From Panacagrimonas sp. (GTDB lineage Bacteria > Pseudomonadota > Gammaproteobacteria > Nevskiales > Nevskiaceae), in NCBI RefSeq assembly GCF_020697055.1, contig NZ_JAJFBP010000011.1:41524-105523 (forward strand): a DNA stretch of 64,000 nucleotides, in the 5' to 3' direction. Under the pieces are notes generated by a model. The model worked only from the letters and a program-made list of their open reading frames with translations, was not told the DNA's origin and searched no databases. How positions within the stretch are numbered: the stretch's first letter is position 1; every line of letters starts with the position of its first letter. Positions 21,262 through 30,969 of this stretch are shown in pieces. Both the position numbers and the translations under genes were made by a program.

Positions 21262-23001
21262 ATGGCACGACTCACCCCGCTCGCCAAAGGCCTGATCACG
21301 ATCACCATCCTGGGCGGCGCCGCTGCGGCGGTCTGGCATCTGGGGCTGAAGGACATGTTGGGCCAGGGCGGTGCGGACCCGGCCCACGAGGAAGCCTCGT
21401 CGGGCGGCCTGTTCGGCTCGCGCGACGACGACGACGGCGGATCGGGCGACTCCGCCAGTTCCAGCGCCGGCGGCAGCGCATCCTCGTCCTCGTCGGCCAG
21501 GTCCTCGAGCCAGGGCTCGGGATCGCTGGGATCCTCCGGCAATCCGCTGAAGGTCAGCATCGTCAGCTTCCACGGCTACGCGCCGGCGATCGTCGCCAAC
21601 GGCAAGTCGCTGACGACGCAGCCCGGCTCGATCTTCGCCAAGCAGGGCGTGAACGTGGAACTGATCATCCAGGACGACATCCCGACGCTGACCACGATCT
21701 TCGAGTCGGGCGCCGCGCACTGCGCGTGGCGCACGTCCGATTTCTGGGCGCAGGAGCAGCCGAACCTGCGCAACTCCGGGCATGACGGTCGCGCCATCGT
21801 GATCGTCGACAACACGCAGGGCGGTGACGCGATCATCGCGCGCGATCCGTCGATCCAGAAGGTCGAAGACCTCGCCGGAAAGAGCATCGCGCTGCTGCAG
21901 TACACGCCCAGCGACGGCATGACGATCGATGCGATAGACAACTCCTCGCTGACCGCGCGCAAGAAACAGTCGGTGCGCTACGTCTACATCAACGCCGAGG
22001 AAGGCACCGCCGGCGTGCGCGCGGCCCTCGAGAGCGGCAACGTCGATGCCGCCGCGCTGTGGGATCCGGATCTCGCGCTGGCGCTGAAGAACATCAAGGG
22101 CGCGCACGTCGTCTACTCGACCAAGACGGCGACCAACCTGATCTACGACGTGATGGTGTGCGATCAGCGCCTGCTGACGCAGCCGGCCAACCAGCCCGCG
22201 TTCCAGGGCTTCGTCGCCGGCTGGCTGAAGGGCGTCGACGCCGCCAAGAGCAATCCCGACGAGGCGGTGGACGCGCTGGTCAAGACCGAAGAGTTCTTCG
22301 GCCTGCTGGCCAAGGACGAAGGCAAGCCGTTCGTGAAGTCGCTGTTCAAGAACATCGTGTGGACCGGCCTCGAGGACAACGCCCGCATCCTGGGCCTGGC
22401 CGGCGGCACCAACCACTACGAGCGCGTGTATCGCCGATTCGACGGCATCTACCGTACGGCCGGTGCGCTGGCCAATCCGGCCTCTCCGGTGATCAATCCG
22501 CAGGACTCGTTCGACTACCGATTCGTGAAGAACCTGCTGTCGGCCGACCAGTCGGCGCAGAAGGAAGCGGCCAAGCCCGAGTTCACGTTCACGCCGGAGC
22601 AGCGCGAGGAAGCGGCGCAGGCCGCCCCGCAGGTGACCAAGCCGGTGATCGTCAGCTTCGCCACGGGCGCAGCGGCGCTCAACAAGCGCGCGGAAAAAAC
22701 CATCGACGAGGAGATGGTGCCGTTCATCGAGAACAACGGCTCGGCCTACTTCGAGGTCTCGGGCAACACCGACTCCACCGGAGCGCGCGACAACAACATG
22801 CGCCTGTCGGAGGCGCGTGCGCAGGCTGTGGTCGATTACCTGGTCCGGCAGTGGGACTTCCCGGCGCAGCGCTTCAAGGTCGTGGGACACGGACCGGATC
22901 AACCGATCTGCGACGAGCGCAACCCCGGAGCGGAGAACCTGACGCTCGATGACTGCCGCGCGCTGAACCGCACCACGCGCGTCGCGGTGTTCACGCGCTG
23001 A
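21262..23001 (+). CDS. Membrane-anchored ABC solute-binding protein fused to OmpA-type peptidoglycan-binding domain
   Basis: A 579-residue fusion. Residues 10-28 are a single membrane helix. Residues 33-94 are a low-complexity Gly/Ser/Asp linker. Residues about 95-440 resemble NrtA/SsuA/TauA-type solute-binding proteins, with VSIVSFHGYAP, EDLAGKSIALL and SGNVDAAALWDPDL. Residues 462-579 are an OmpA-like domain (SGNTDSTGARDN, LSEARAQAVVDYL, LNRTTRVAVF) with the Asp and Arg that bind diaminopimelate in this family. The protein is therefore held in the inner membrane and on peptidoglycan while presenting a binding domain in the periplasm. This is not the usual free or lipid-anchored binding protein. 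The permease and ATPase genes follow. Confidence 0.9.
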   Translation: MARLTPLAKGLITITILGGAAAAVWHLGLKDMLGQGGADPAHEEASSGGLFGSRDDDDGGSGDSASSSAGGSASSSSSARSSSQGSGSLGSSGNPLKVSIVSFHGYAPAIVANGKSLTTQPGSIFAKQGVNVELIIQDDIPTLTTIFESGAAHCAWRTSDFWAQEQPNLRNSGHDGRAIVIVDNTQGGDAIIARDPSIQKVEDLAGKSIALLQYTPSDGMTIDAIDNSSLTARKKQSVRYVYINAEEGTAGVRAALESGNVDAAALWDPDLALALKNIKGAHVVYSTKTATNLIYDVMVCDQRLLTQPANQPAFQGFVAGWLKGVDAAKSNPDEAVDALVKTEEFFGLLAKDEGKPFVKSLFKNIVWTGLEDNARILGLAGGTNHYERVYRRFDGIYRTAGALANPASPVINPQDSFDYRFVKNLLSADQSAQKEAAKPEFTFTPEQREEAAQAAPQVTKPVIVSFATGAAALNKRAEKTIDEEMVPFIENNGSAYFEVSGNTDSTGARDNNMRLSEARAQAVVDYLVRQWDFPAQRFKVVGHGPDQPICDERNPGAENLTLDDCRALNRTTRVAVFTR

Positions 23002-23027
23002 GCCCACTGCCCAGAGACCCGATCGGG

Positions 23028-23840
23028 ATGACCGACGACCGCAGCCTGTGGAATCCCTATACGCCGCTGAGCCCCGGCCAGCGGCGGGGCCTGGGATTCG
23101 GCGCCGTGCTGTTCCTGCTGCTGCTCTGGGGCGCGGCGGCGGCGCTGGCGCTGGTCGGCCCCAACAAGCTGCCGGCGCCGTGGAAAGTGGCCGAGGCCTT
23201 CGTCTACCTCGCCTGGGATGCGGAGAACCAGCGCAGCCTGCTGCTGACCGCGACGCTCTGGTCGGTGGGGCGCATCCTCGCGGCCTTCGTCCTCACGCTG
23301 GCCGTCGGCATCCCGATCGGCGTGATGATGGGCGCCAGCCCCAAGATCAATGCGGTGCTGTCGCCGTTGATCGATCCGTTCCGCTCGGCGCCGGTGGTGG
23401 CGCTGCTGCCGATCATGGTGATGTGGTTCGGCATCGGCGAATCGATGAAGGTCGTGTTCCTGTTCATCGGCGCGGTGGTGTACCTGATCCCGATGGTGCG
23501 CGACGCGATGCAGGCGGTGCCGCAATCGCACTGGATCTCCGCGCGCGACCTGGGCGCCACCCCCTGGGAGGCCGTGCGTCTGGCGGTGTTGCCGATGGCC
23601 ATGCCGCGCATCGCCGATGGCGTGATCGTTGCGACCTCGGTGATGTGGACCTACATCACCGTGGCCGAGTACGTGAACGCGCGCGAAGGCCTGGGCCAGC
23701 TGATCCAGAACGCGCGTCGATTCTCGGCCATGGACCAGGTGTTCGCGGGCATCATCGTCATCATCGCCCTGGCATTGATCACGTATCAGCTCATGCAGTT
23801 CATCAAGCGCAGGCTGTATCCCTGGGAGACGCAGCAGTGA
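23028..23840 (+). CDS. ABC transporter permease (SsuC/TauC/NrtB type)
   Basis: A 270-residue inner-membrane protein with about six hydrophobic segments. The cytoplasmic EAA-type loop that contacts the ATPase is visible as ARDLGATPWEAVRLAVLPMAMPRI. The core PLIDPFRSAPVVALLPIMVMWFG is typical of the BPD_transp_1 family importing nitrate, sulfonate or taurine. It lies 26 bp after the binding-protein fusion and 28 bp before the ATPase gene. The ligand cannot be inferred because the rest of the operon contains no sulfur or nitrogen metabolic gene. Confidence 0.92.
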   Translation: MTDDRSLWNPYTPLSPGQRRGLGFGAVLFLLLLWGAAAALALVGPNKLPAPWKVAEAFVYLAWDAENQRSLLLTATLWSVGRILAAFVLTLAVGIPIGVMMGASPKINAVLSPLIDPFRSAPVVALLPIMVMWFGIGESMKVVFLFIGAVVYLIPMVRDAMQAVPQSHWISARDLGATPWEAVRLAVLPMAMPRIADGVIVATSVMWTYITVAEYVNAREGLGQLIQNARRFSAMDQVFAGIIVIIALALITYQLMQFIKRRLYPWETQQ

Positions 23841-23868
23841 GCGGCCCTGCCGGCACGGAGGCTAGCGC

Positions 23869-24693
23869 GTGAGCGTCTCGCTGGAATTGAAGGACATCGT
23901 CCAGGAATACCCACGGCCGGACGGCAAGGGCGTCACGCGCGTCTGCGACAAGATCAGCCTGAAGTTCGACCAGCCCGGCATCAACATGCTGCTCGGCCCG
24001 TCGGGCTGCGGGAAGTCCACCATCCTGCGCATGATGGGCGGCGTCCGACCCATCGGCGTGCGGACGCCGACGACGGGCACGGTCCTCATCGACGGCAAGG
24101 CGTGCGACGGCGCGCACGACGACGCGGCGATGGTGTTCCAGCGCTATGCCAATCGTCCGGATCTCACCGTCTGGGACAACGTCTACTTTCCCTTCCGTAT
24201 GAAGCTGTGGAAGAAGAAGGTGTCGAAGGCCGAGGCCGAAAAGCGCGTCAAGGAAGTTCTTGCCGCGGTCGGCCTGCCCGACAAGGATGACCTTCTGCCC
24301 GCGCAGCTTTCGGGCGGACAGAATCAGCGCGTGGCGCTGGCACGCGCGCTGGTGCTGCGGCCCAGGATCCTGCTGATGGACGAGCCGTTCTCGGCGCTCG
24401 ACGCGCAGATCCGCCAGGAGATGCAGCAGCTGCTGGTCAAGCTCCATGAAATGCAGCCGTGCCTGGTCGTGTTCGTCACGCACGATGTGACCGAGGCGCT
24501 GACGCTGGGCGATCGCGTCATCACGCTGTCGACCCAGCCCGCTCGCGTGGCCGACGATTTCCAGATCACCGAGCCGCGTCCGCGTTCCGGGATCTGGGCG
24601 CGCTCGACCGAGGCGGTGAAGATGGAGGAGCGGATTCTCAATCTGCTGCACGCGGCCAGCCCCGGGATGGGCCAGGTGCGGGTGACGGTCTGA
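23869..24693 (+). CDS. ABC transporter ATP-binding protein
   Basis: A 274-residue ATPase starting at GTG 23869 after a GGAGG-like site. Motifs are Walker A GPSGCGKST, Q-loop VFQRYAN, signature LSGGQNQRVALARAL, Walker B ILLMDEPFSALD and switch His in VTHDVTEAL. It matches the SsuB/TauB/NrtD group, but carries an insertion after Walker A (MMGGVRPIGVRTPTTG) and an unusual Q-loop (RYANRPDLTVWDNV instead of LLPWLTVxxNV). It partners the permease upstream. The next gene begins one base after its stop. Confidence 0.94.
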   Translation: MSVSLELKDIVQEYPRPDGKGVTRVCDKISLKFDQPGINMLLGPSGCGKSTILRMMGGVRPIGVRTPTTGTVLIDGKACDGAHDDAAMVFQRYANRPDLTVWDNVYFPFRMKLWKKKVSKAEAEKRVKEVLAAVGLPDKDDLLPAQLSGGQNQRVALARALVLRPRILLMDEPFSALDAQIRQEMQQLLVKLHEMQPCLVVFVTHDVTEALTLGDRVITLSTQPARVADDFQITEPRPRSGIWARSTEAVKMEERILNLLHAASPGMGQVRVTV

Positions 24694-24694
24694 G

Positions 24695-25555
24695 ATGGCC
24701 GACGCTCCGGACACCTGGCACCGCGGTCTGGACGAGGAGAAACCCTCGTACCTGGGCGAGATGCTGACCTCGCAGACCAACATCAACGTGGGTCTGGCCG
24801 CCGCGGCCGCGGCAGCCGTCGCGGCGATTCCGCTGGGCCTGGCCGGTGCGGCGATCCCGCTGGTGCTGTTCGGCGCAGGGGAGGCGATCGCCTCGATGTT
24901 CGTGCCGTCCTCGCAGACGTTTCGAAATTTCGTCGACAGGCGGCACCGGGCTAAGAAGCGTGCGGCCTTCGTCGAGCACCTGCGCAAGCAGATCGAGCGC
25001 CTCGCACGACGTGACCACGACAACTGGGGCACCTACCAGCGCATGCTCGATCGCGTCGCCTCGATCAACGATCTGCGCCAGCACCGCAAGGACGTGATCA
25101 GCGAGCGCGACCTCGAAAGGCTCGAGGACGCCTCGATGGATTATTTATCGCTGTGGCTGACACAGCTCTCGATCGGCGATCGCCTCGATTCGCTCGGCGC
25201 AAGCGGCATCAACAAGCAGCTCTACGCCACCGAGGAGCGGCTCAAGAAGAACCCGGACGACGTGACGCTGCGCAAAGCCAAGGCGGACCTGGATCAGCTG
25301 ATCGAGCGCTCGGAGCGTCTGAAGCGGCGCAAGACGGTGGTCGATACCGCGCTGCTGGCGCTGCCCGACGCGGTCGAGGAGATCTACACCGCGGCCATCA
25401 CCTCGCCGACGGCGGGTGACGTGGCCTCGCGTCTGCAGGAAGCGGTGGACCGCCTGCACGTCGAGCAGGAGCTGGACTCCAAGCTCGACGCGGAACTGGG
25501 CGATGTGCCGCTGCGCATGTCGGCGGCACGTGCGGCCGTTCCGACCAAGCACTGA
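24695..25555 (+). CDS. Unrecognised protein with hydrophobic Ala/Gly segment and coiled coil
   Basis: A 286-residue protein. Near residues 30-65 lies a strongly hydrophobic Ala/Gly-rich stretch (VGLAAAAAAAVAAIPLGLAG, then AIPLVLFGAGEAIASMF), probably one hairpin or two short membrane-inserting helices. The rest is charged helix, rich in Arg/Lys/Glu/Leu, with heptads around residues 85-130 and 200-225. No enzyme motif is seen. Its place between the ABC ATPase and PspA-family genes, with a 1-bp gap, suggests a membrane-associated scaffold. No known family recognised. Confidence 0.8.
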   Translation: MADAPDTWHRGLDEEKPSYLGEMLTSQTNINVGLAAAAAAAVAAIPLGLAGAAIPLVLFGAGEAIASMFVPSSQTFRNFVDRRHRAKKRAAFVEHLRKQIERLARRDHDNWGTYQRMLDRVASINDLRQHRKDVISERDLERLEDASMDYLSLWLTQLSIGDRLDSLGASGINKQLYATEERLKKNPDDVTLRKAKADLDQLIERSERLKRRKTVVDTALLALPDAVEEIYTAAITSPTAGDVASRLQEAVDRLHVEQELDSKLDAELGDVPLRMSAARAAVPTKH

Positions 25556-25566
25556 GGAGCGTCGCC

Positions 25567-26439
25567 ATGAGCGTGAACGTTGCCACCGTGATCACCATCG
25601 ACGAACTCAAGGGCCTTTCGAGCTTCGACGCTGCCGAAGCGCGCGTGCGCAAATCGCTGACGGATTCGATCGGCGACGCCGAAGCGTTCGTGCGTTTCTT
25701 CGGCCGCTACACCAGCTGGAACGGCTTCTTCGGCTCGGCGGTGGCGACGCTCGCGGGCAAGATCGGACGCTGCCGCGGGCTCTTCCTGGACCCGGCGCAA
25801 CCGGTCAGGCAGCTCGCCGATCGCAGCGTCTACATCGCGAGCTTCTTCTTCGATGCCGCGCGCGACGAGTTCGACGATCGCGACACCGTGCATCGCGACA
25901 CGCATCGCTGTTTGGCGCAGTCCACCGTCAAGGGCCTGATCGACTGGCACGTCGACCGCGGCGTCGCGCAGTTCAGCGATCCTGCAGCGCTCAACGCGCT
26001 GCTGCAGGAGCCGCTGTGGCTGCACACGCTCAACACGCAGGTCGCCCACGGCTACGGAGCGGGCACGCCCGACGACGTGCCGTCGGTGTTCCGCAGCATC
26101 GGCTATCACCTGGGCTCGGAGCTGCTGGCCGACCAGGAGTTCTCGCTGATCGACCAGTCACTGCGCGACAAGGCTCCGGAGATGACGGAATTTCTGCGCA
26201 CGCACAAGGTCAACATCGCCGGGCAGGCTCACGTGGCCTACCAGTGGGTCTCGATCCACTCGGGTCACGGCGGCGGCGCCGAGGCCGATCATTTCAAGTG
26301 GGCCACGCGCGGCGCACGGCTGGCCTTCCGCTTCGTCGCACCCGAGCTGCACGACGAGCTGCGCCGCGAGATCCACAAGGGCTTCCGCCGTTTCGCGGCC
26401 GACCACGAAGAATTCTTCACGCGCGTCAACCAGGCTTGA
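25567..26439 (+). CDS. Unrecognised His-rich helical protein, possibly diiron or heme-oxygenase-like
   Basis: A 290-residue soluble, mostly helical protein. His and acidic residues are clustered (RDTVHRDTHRC, DWHVDRG, and IHSGHGGGAEADHF near residues 237-250), and the last third has a Trp/Phe/His-rich helix. The helical look with spaced His/Glu/Asp recalls diiron or heme-oxygenase-like folds, but I cannot place it in a family, and this reading is only a suggestion. A good GAGGAG-like site precedes ATG 25567. It is in the middle of the envelope operon, between a coiled-coil membrane protein and the PspA-family gene. Confidence 0.75.
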   Translation: MSVNVATVITIDELKGLSSFDAAEARVRKSLTDSIGDAEAFVRFFGRYTSWNGFFGSAVATLAGKIGRCRGLFLDPAQPVRQLADRSVYIASFFFDAARDEFDDRDTVHRDTHRCLAQSTVKGLIDWHVDRGVAQFSDPAALNALLQEPLWLHTLNTQVAHGYGAGTPDDVPSVFRSIGYHLGSELLADQEFSLIDQSLRDKAPEMTEFLRTHKVNIAGQAHVAYQWVSIHSGHGGGAEADHFKWATRGARLAFRFVAPELHDELRREIHKGFRRFAADHEEFFTRVNQA

Positions 26440-26467
26440 ACCCGGTAGCAACTCTCAAGGACGAACC

Positions 26468-27178
26468 ATGGCCGACATCAATCTCTTCGCCCGACTGGGC
26501 AACCTCTGGAAGGGCTTCATCTCGCTGTGGATCTCGGACGTGGAGAAGCGCAATCCGGAGATCGCGTACGAGAACTCGATCATGGGGCTGACCGCCAAGT
26601 ACGAGAAGCTCAAGTACGCCACCGCCGCGATCATCCGCCGGCGCGACGACATCAGCTCGCGGGTCGACACGGCCGCCAAGGCCCTGGCCCAGGTTACCTC
26701 CGACCTGAGTGCCGCGATGGCGACCAACCAGGACGATCTGGCCCTGGTGCTGATCCAGAAGAAGAACGCGCTCGACGCCGAGCTCGCCGAGCTGACCACC
26801 GAGGCGCAACAGGCCACCGCCGACGCGGACGACGCCAAGAGCTCGCTGATGGCGGTGAAGTCCGAGATCGGCAAGCTCAAGGCCGAGAAGGACCGCATGC
26901 TGGCCAAGATGCAGTCGGCCCAGGCGCGCATCCAGATCCAGTCGCAGCTCGAAGGCCTGTCCGTCGACGCCGATGTCCAGGCGCTGGACAAGGTGCGCGA
27001 GCACATCAAGACCACGGTCGCGCAGGCGAGCCTGGGCAAGGAGCTGCACGAGTCCGATCTCGACGTGCGTCTCAAGAAGCTGCAGCAGACCAGCGGCTCG
27101 GTCACCGCCAAGGCGCAGCTCGAGGAGATGAAGCGCCAGCGCGCCGCGGCGCAGGCGGCCGGCACGAAACAGATGTGA
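26468..27178 (+). CDS. PspA/Vipp1 (IM30, ESCRT-III-like) family protein
   Basis: A 236-residue helical protein of typical PspA length. After a short amphipathic N-terminus ([20 protein letters not shown]) that would touch the membrane, it is almost wholly coiled coil with Lys/Glu/Ala/Gln heptads and a final basic helix. PspA/Vipp1 proteins assemble into ESCRT-III-like spirals or rings that protect or remodel the inner membrane. The N-terminal helix has Trp residues and an acidic interruption (SDVEKRNPE) that differs from E. coli PspA. No PspF, PspB or PspC gene is nearby; instead, an AAA+ ATPase gene follows. Confidence 0.85.
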   Translation: MADINLFARLGNLWKGFISLWISDVEKRNPEIAYENSIMGLTAKYEKLKYATAAIIRRRDDISSRVDTAAKALAQVTSDLSAAMATNQDDLALVLIQKKNALDAELAELTTEAQQATADADDAKSSLMAVKSEIGKLKAEKDRMLAKMQSAQARIQIQSQLEGLSVDADVQALDKVREHIKTTVAQASLGKELHESDLDVRLKKLQQTSGSVTAKAQLEEMKRQRAAAQAAGTKQM

Positions 27179-27207
27179 CGGTCCGACACCGGCGCCGGGA
27201 AATGAAT

Positions 27208-27275
27208 TCAACGCAAAGGCGCAGAGGACGCAAAGGAAATGCAATGAAAACCTCTGCGATCTTTGCGTCTTTGGG
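27208..27275. repeat. Dispersed ACGCAAAGGCGC-type inverted repeat inside the operon
   Basis: In the 124-bp gap before the AAA+ gene, 27212-27227 (CGCAAAGGCGCAGAGG) pairs with 27251-27267 (CCTCTGCGATCTTTGCG) with one extra base. A partial third copy (ACGCAAAGG) lies at 27228-27236 and the right side continues TCTTTGGG. Such hairpins occur as intergenic repeats in many proteobacteria. It could form an mRNA hairpin that lowers or separates expression of the two genes. Confidence 0.7.
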
Positions 27276-27302
27276 TTCGGTTCGCTTTCAGCCGCCAAGA
27301 AA

Positions 27303-29144
<1,842 letters not shown>

Positions 29145-29168
29145 GCACACGACCTACCGGAAACGATC

Positions 29169-29624
29169 ATGAACATGGACGCGACCACCAACCTCGGCAT
29201 CAACCACATCCAGGTCATCGTGCGTGCGATGCACGAGGTGGCCCAGCTCGACGGCGTGCACGACGCCGAGGCGGTGATGCTCCGGGAGTTCTACGGCGCG
29301 GTGCAGCAGGACACGGGCGCGCTGACCAGCTTCCAGGAACTGAGCCGCGGCACCTTCGACCTCGACGAGGCGCGCCGCATTCTCGACACACCCGAACGCA
29401 AGGCCGCACTGCTGCGCTCCTGCCTGCTTCTGGCGTACGCGGACGGCCGCTATTCGACTGCGGAGCGCGAGATGATCCGCAATTTCGCCGACGCGCTCGG
29501 CGTGCCAGCGCACGCCACGCTCGCACTCGAGGAGTCGGTCGCCGATCAGCTGATGCAGAACATCGCCCGCATCAGCAATATCGATGCGCTGCGCGAGGTC
29601 GCGGCGCGCACCAAGCCGTCCTGA
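29169..29624 (+). CDS. TerB-like (tellurite-resistance type) helical protein
   Basis: A 151-residue protein with the acidic TerB-like repeats: AQLDGVHDAEAVML near residue 25 and AYADGRYSTAEREMI near residue 90, each with the DG and following Glu typical of metal-binding TerB domains. No membrane segment. It ends the envelope operon, 24 bp after the AAA+ gene, and its stop converges with sugE. TerB proteins occur with metal or envelope stress systems; no terC, terD or terZ is nearby. Confidence 0.82.
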   Translation: MNMDATTNLGINHIQVIVRAMHEVAQLDGVHDAEAVMLREFYGAVQQDTGALTSFQELSRGTFDLDEARRILDTPERKAALLRSCLLLAYADGRYSTAEREMIRNFADALGVPAHATLALEESVADQLMQNIARISNIDALREVAARTKPS

Positions 29625-29626
29625 GG

Positions 29627-29944
29627 CTAGCTGGCGAGTTTCAGCCCGACGAGCCCGGCGAGGATCAGCGCCAGGCTCACGAGTCGCAGGACCGAGGCGG
29701 CTTCTCCGAACATCAGCATGCCCGCTACGGCGGTGCCGATCGCACCGATGCCGGTCCACGTCGCGTAGGCCGCGCCCACCGGAAGCGCGCGCATCGCGAA
29801 CGCCAGCAGCGCGAGGCTGCCGAGCATCGCGGCGGCACCGAGCAGGACCATGGGGACGTCCGACAGCCCGCGGCTCTGCTTGAGCGACACCGCGAATACC
29901 ACTTCCAGCAGGCCGGCGAAGGCCAGCACGATCCAGCTCGACAT
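29627..29944 (-). CDS. sugE: SugE/Gdx-type SMR guanidinium exporter
   Basis: A 105-residue small multidrug resistance protein with four membrane helices. The essential Glu is Glu13 or 14 in FAGLLEVVFAVSLKQS; YATWTGIGAIGTAVAGMLMFGE is the conserved third helix. The ATG at 29944 follows a GAGG site; a GTG 15 bases upstream is a poorer choice. The upstream guanidine-II riboswitch shows that it exports guanidinium rather than general cations. The usual Trp near the Glu is replaced by Phe. Confidence 0.93.
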   Translation of the reverse strand: MSSWIVLAFAGLLEVVFAVSLKQSRGLSDVPMVLLGAAAMLGSLALLAFAMRALPVGAAYATWTGIGAIGTAVAGMLMFGEAASVLRLVSLALILAGLVGLKLAS

Positions 29945-29967
29945 GACGGGAGACCTCACGTCAGGAG

Positions 29968-30021
29968 CGGGGCCGTCCCCGGCATCAAGGGCGCATCCGA
30001 TGCGACACCGGGTCGTCCCGG
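29968..30021 (-). ncRNA. Guanidine-II (mini-ykkC) riboswitch
   Basis: On the minus strand two short hairpins carry the diagnostic ACGR loops: 30021-30008 folds as CCGGG-ACGA-CCCGG and 29981-29968 as CGGGG-ACGG-CCCCG, joined by a 26-nt linker. The sugE ribosome-binding site (GAGG) and ATG follow 9-30 nt later. Guanidine binding would stabilise the hairpins and expose the site, turning on the exporter. Both loops are exact, and the arrangement matches the class. Confidence 0.92.
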
Positions 30022-30031
30022 CGCGGGCGCG

Positions 30032-30059
30032 ATTCTAGTCGGCGCAATCCAGGGGTCAA
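30032..30059 (-). promoter_or_regulatory. Sigma-70 promoter of sugE
   Basis: On the minus strand TTGACC (30059-30054) and TAGAAT (30037-30032) are separated by 16 bp. The predicted start near 30025 lies just before the first riboswitch hairpin. It overlaps the last bases before the ppk2 stop, so sugE is independent of ppk2. Confidence 0.85.
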
Positions 30060-30060
30060 G

Positions 30061-30930
30061 TCACGCGTCGAGCTGGCGCCGCATCTGGGCGAACTTGGCC
30101 TTCTCCGCCGCATCGAGCTTGGGCCAATGTAGGCCCAGCGACTTGAGCGTACGCACGACGATGTCGGCCACGGTCGCGCGCATGAAGGATTTGCTGTCGG
30201 CCGGAATGGCGTACCACGGCGCATGCGACTCCGAGGTTGCGTTCAACGCGGCTTCGTAGGCCTTCATGTAGTCCTTCCAGTGCCCGCGTTCGGCCAGGTC
30301 GCCGGATTCGAATTTCCAGTTCTTCTCCGGCTGGTCGAGGCGCGCCAGAAAGCGGTCGCGCTGTTCGTCCTGCGAGACGTTGAGCCAGAACTTGATCACC
30401 ACGGTGCCATTGCGTGCGAGGTGCTTCTCGTGGTCGCGGATCGACTCGAGGCGCTCGCGCCACAGTTTCTGCGATGGCCGCAGTTCCGGCAGCTTCTGGC
30501 TCTTCAGGATCTCCGGATGCACGCGCGCCACCAGGACCTCTTCGTAATAGCTGCGGTTGAACACGCCGATGCGGCCGCGCTGCGGCAGGCACAGGCTCGT
30601 GCGCCACAGGAAATCGTGATCGAGTTCGGTCTCCGATGGGCGCTTGAACGCGTACACCTCGCAGCCGGCCGGATTCACGCCTGACAGCACGGCCCGGATC
30701 GTGGAGTCCTTGCCGGCCGCGTCCATCGCCTGGAACACCAGCAGCAGGGAATGCCGATCGTGGGCGTAGAGGATCTCCTGCAGATCCGACAGCTCCGCGA
30801 TCGAGTCCTTCAGCTGCTGCTTGAGCGCATCCTTGTCCGGTGCGCCGCGCGGCGGCCGCGTCGGCGATTTCGACAGCTTGAACCTGCCGTTGAACGGGAC
30901 GAGATACGGGCTGGAAACGGCCTTGAACAT
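30061..30930 (-). CDS. ppk2: Polyphosphate kinase 2 family protein
   Basis: A 289-residue single-domain PPK2 that transfers phosphate between polyphosphate and nucleotides. Walker A is FQAMDAAGKDST near residue 66, and Walker B-like residues lie in GVFNRSYYEEVLVARVHPE. Basic lid residues (FKRPSETELDHDFLWR, then KFWLNVSQDEQRDRF) are conserved. Class I would phosphorylate NDP; the class cannot be fixed by eye. Length is normal. It shares its strand with the hemolysin III, NfeD and QmcA genes upstream, with 39 bp to the nearest, and probably belongs to their transcript. Confidence 0.93.
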   Translation of the reverse strand: MFKAVSSPYLVPFNGRFKLSKSPTRPPRGAPDKDALKQQLKDSIAELSDLQEILYAHDRHSLLLVFQAMDAAGKDSTIRAVLSGVNPAGCEVYAFKRPSETELDHDFLWRTSLCLPQRGRIGVFNRSYYEEVLVARVHPEILKSQKLPELRPSQKLWRERLESIRDHEKHLARNGTVVIKFWLNVSQDEQRDRFLARLDQPEKNWKFESGDLAERGHWKDYMKAYEAALNATSESHAPWYAIPADSKSFMRATVADIVVRTLKSLGLHWPKLDAAEKAKFAQMRRQLDA

Positions 30931-30969
30931 GGGCGAACTCGCCTCCGTGCGAGGGCGGGACGCGCGTTC

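Noticed and set aside
23028..24693. Naming the ABC system as taurine, sulfonate or nitrate uptake
   Set aside because: Family similarity exists, but the operon has no matching metabolic genes and the binding protein is fused to an OmpA domain, so a substrate cannot be assigned.
29627..29944. General drug-efflux (EmrE-like) call for the SMR protein
   Set aside because: The guanidine-II riboswitch and SugE-like sequence make guanidinium export the better reading.
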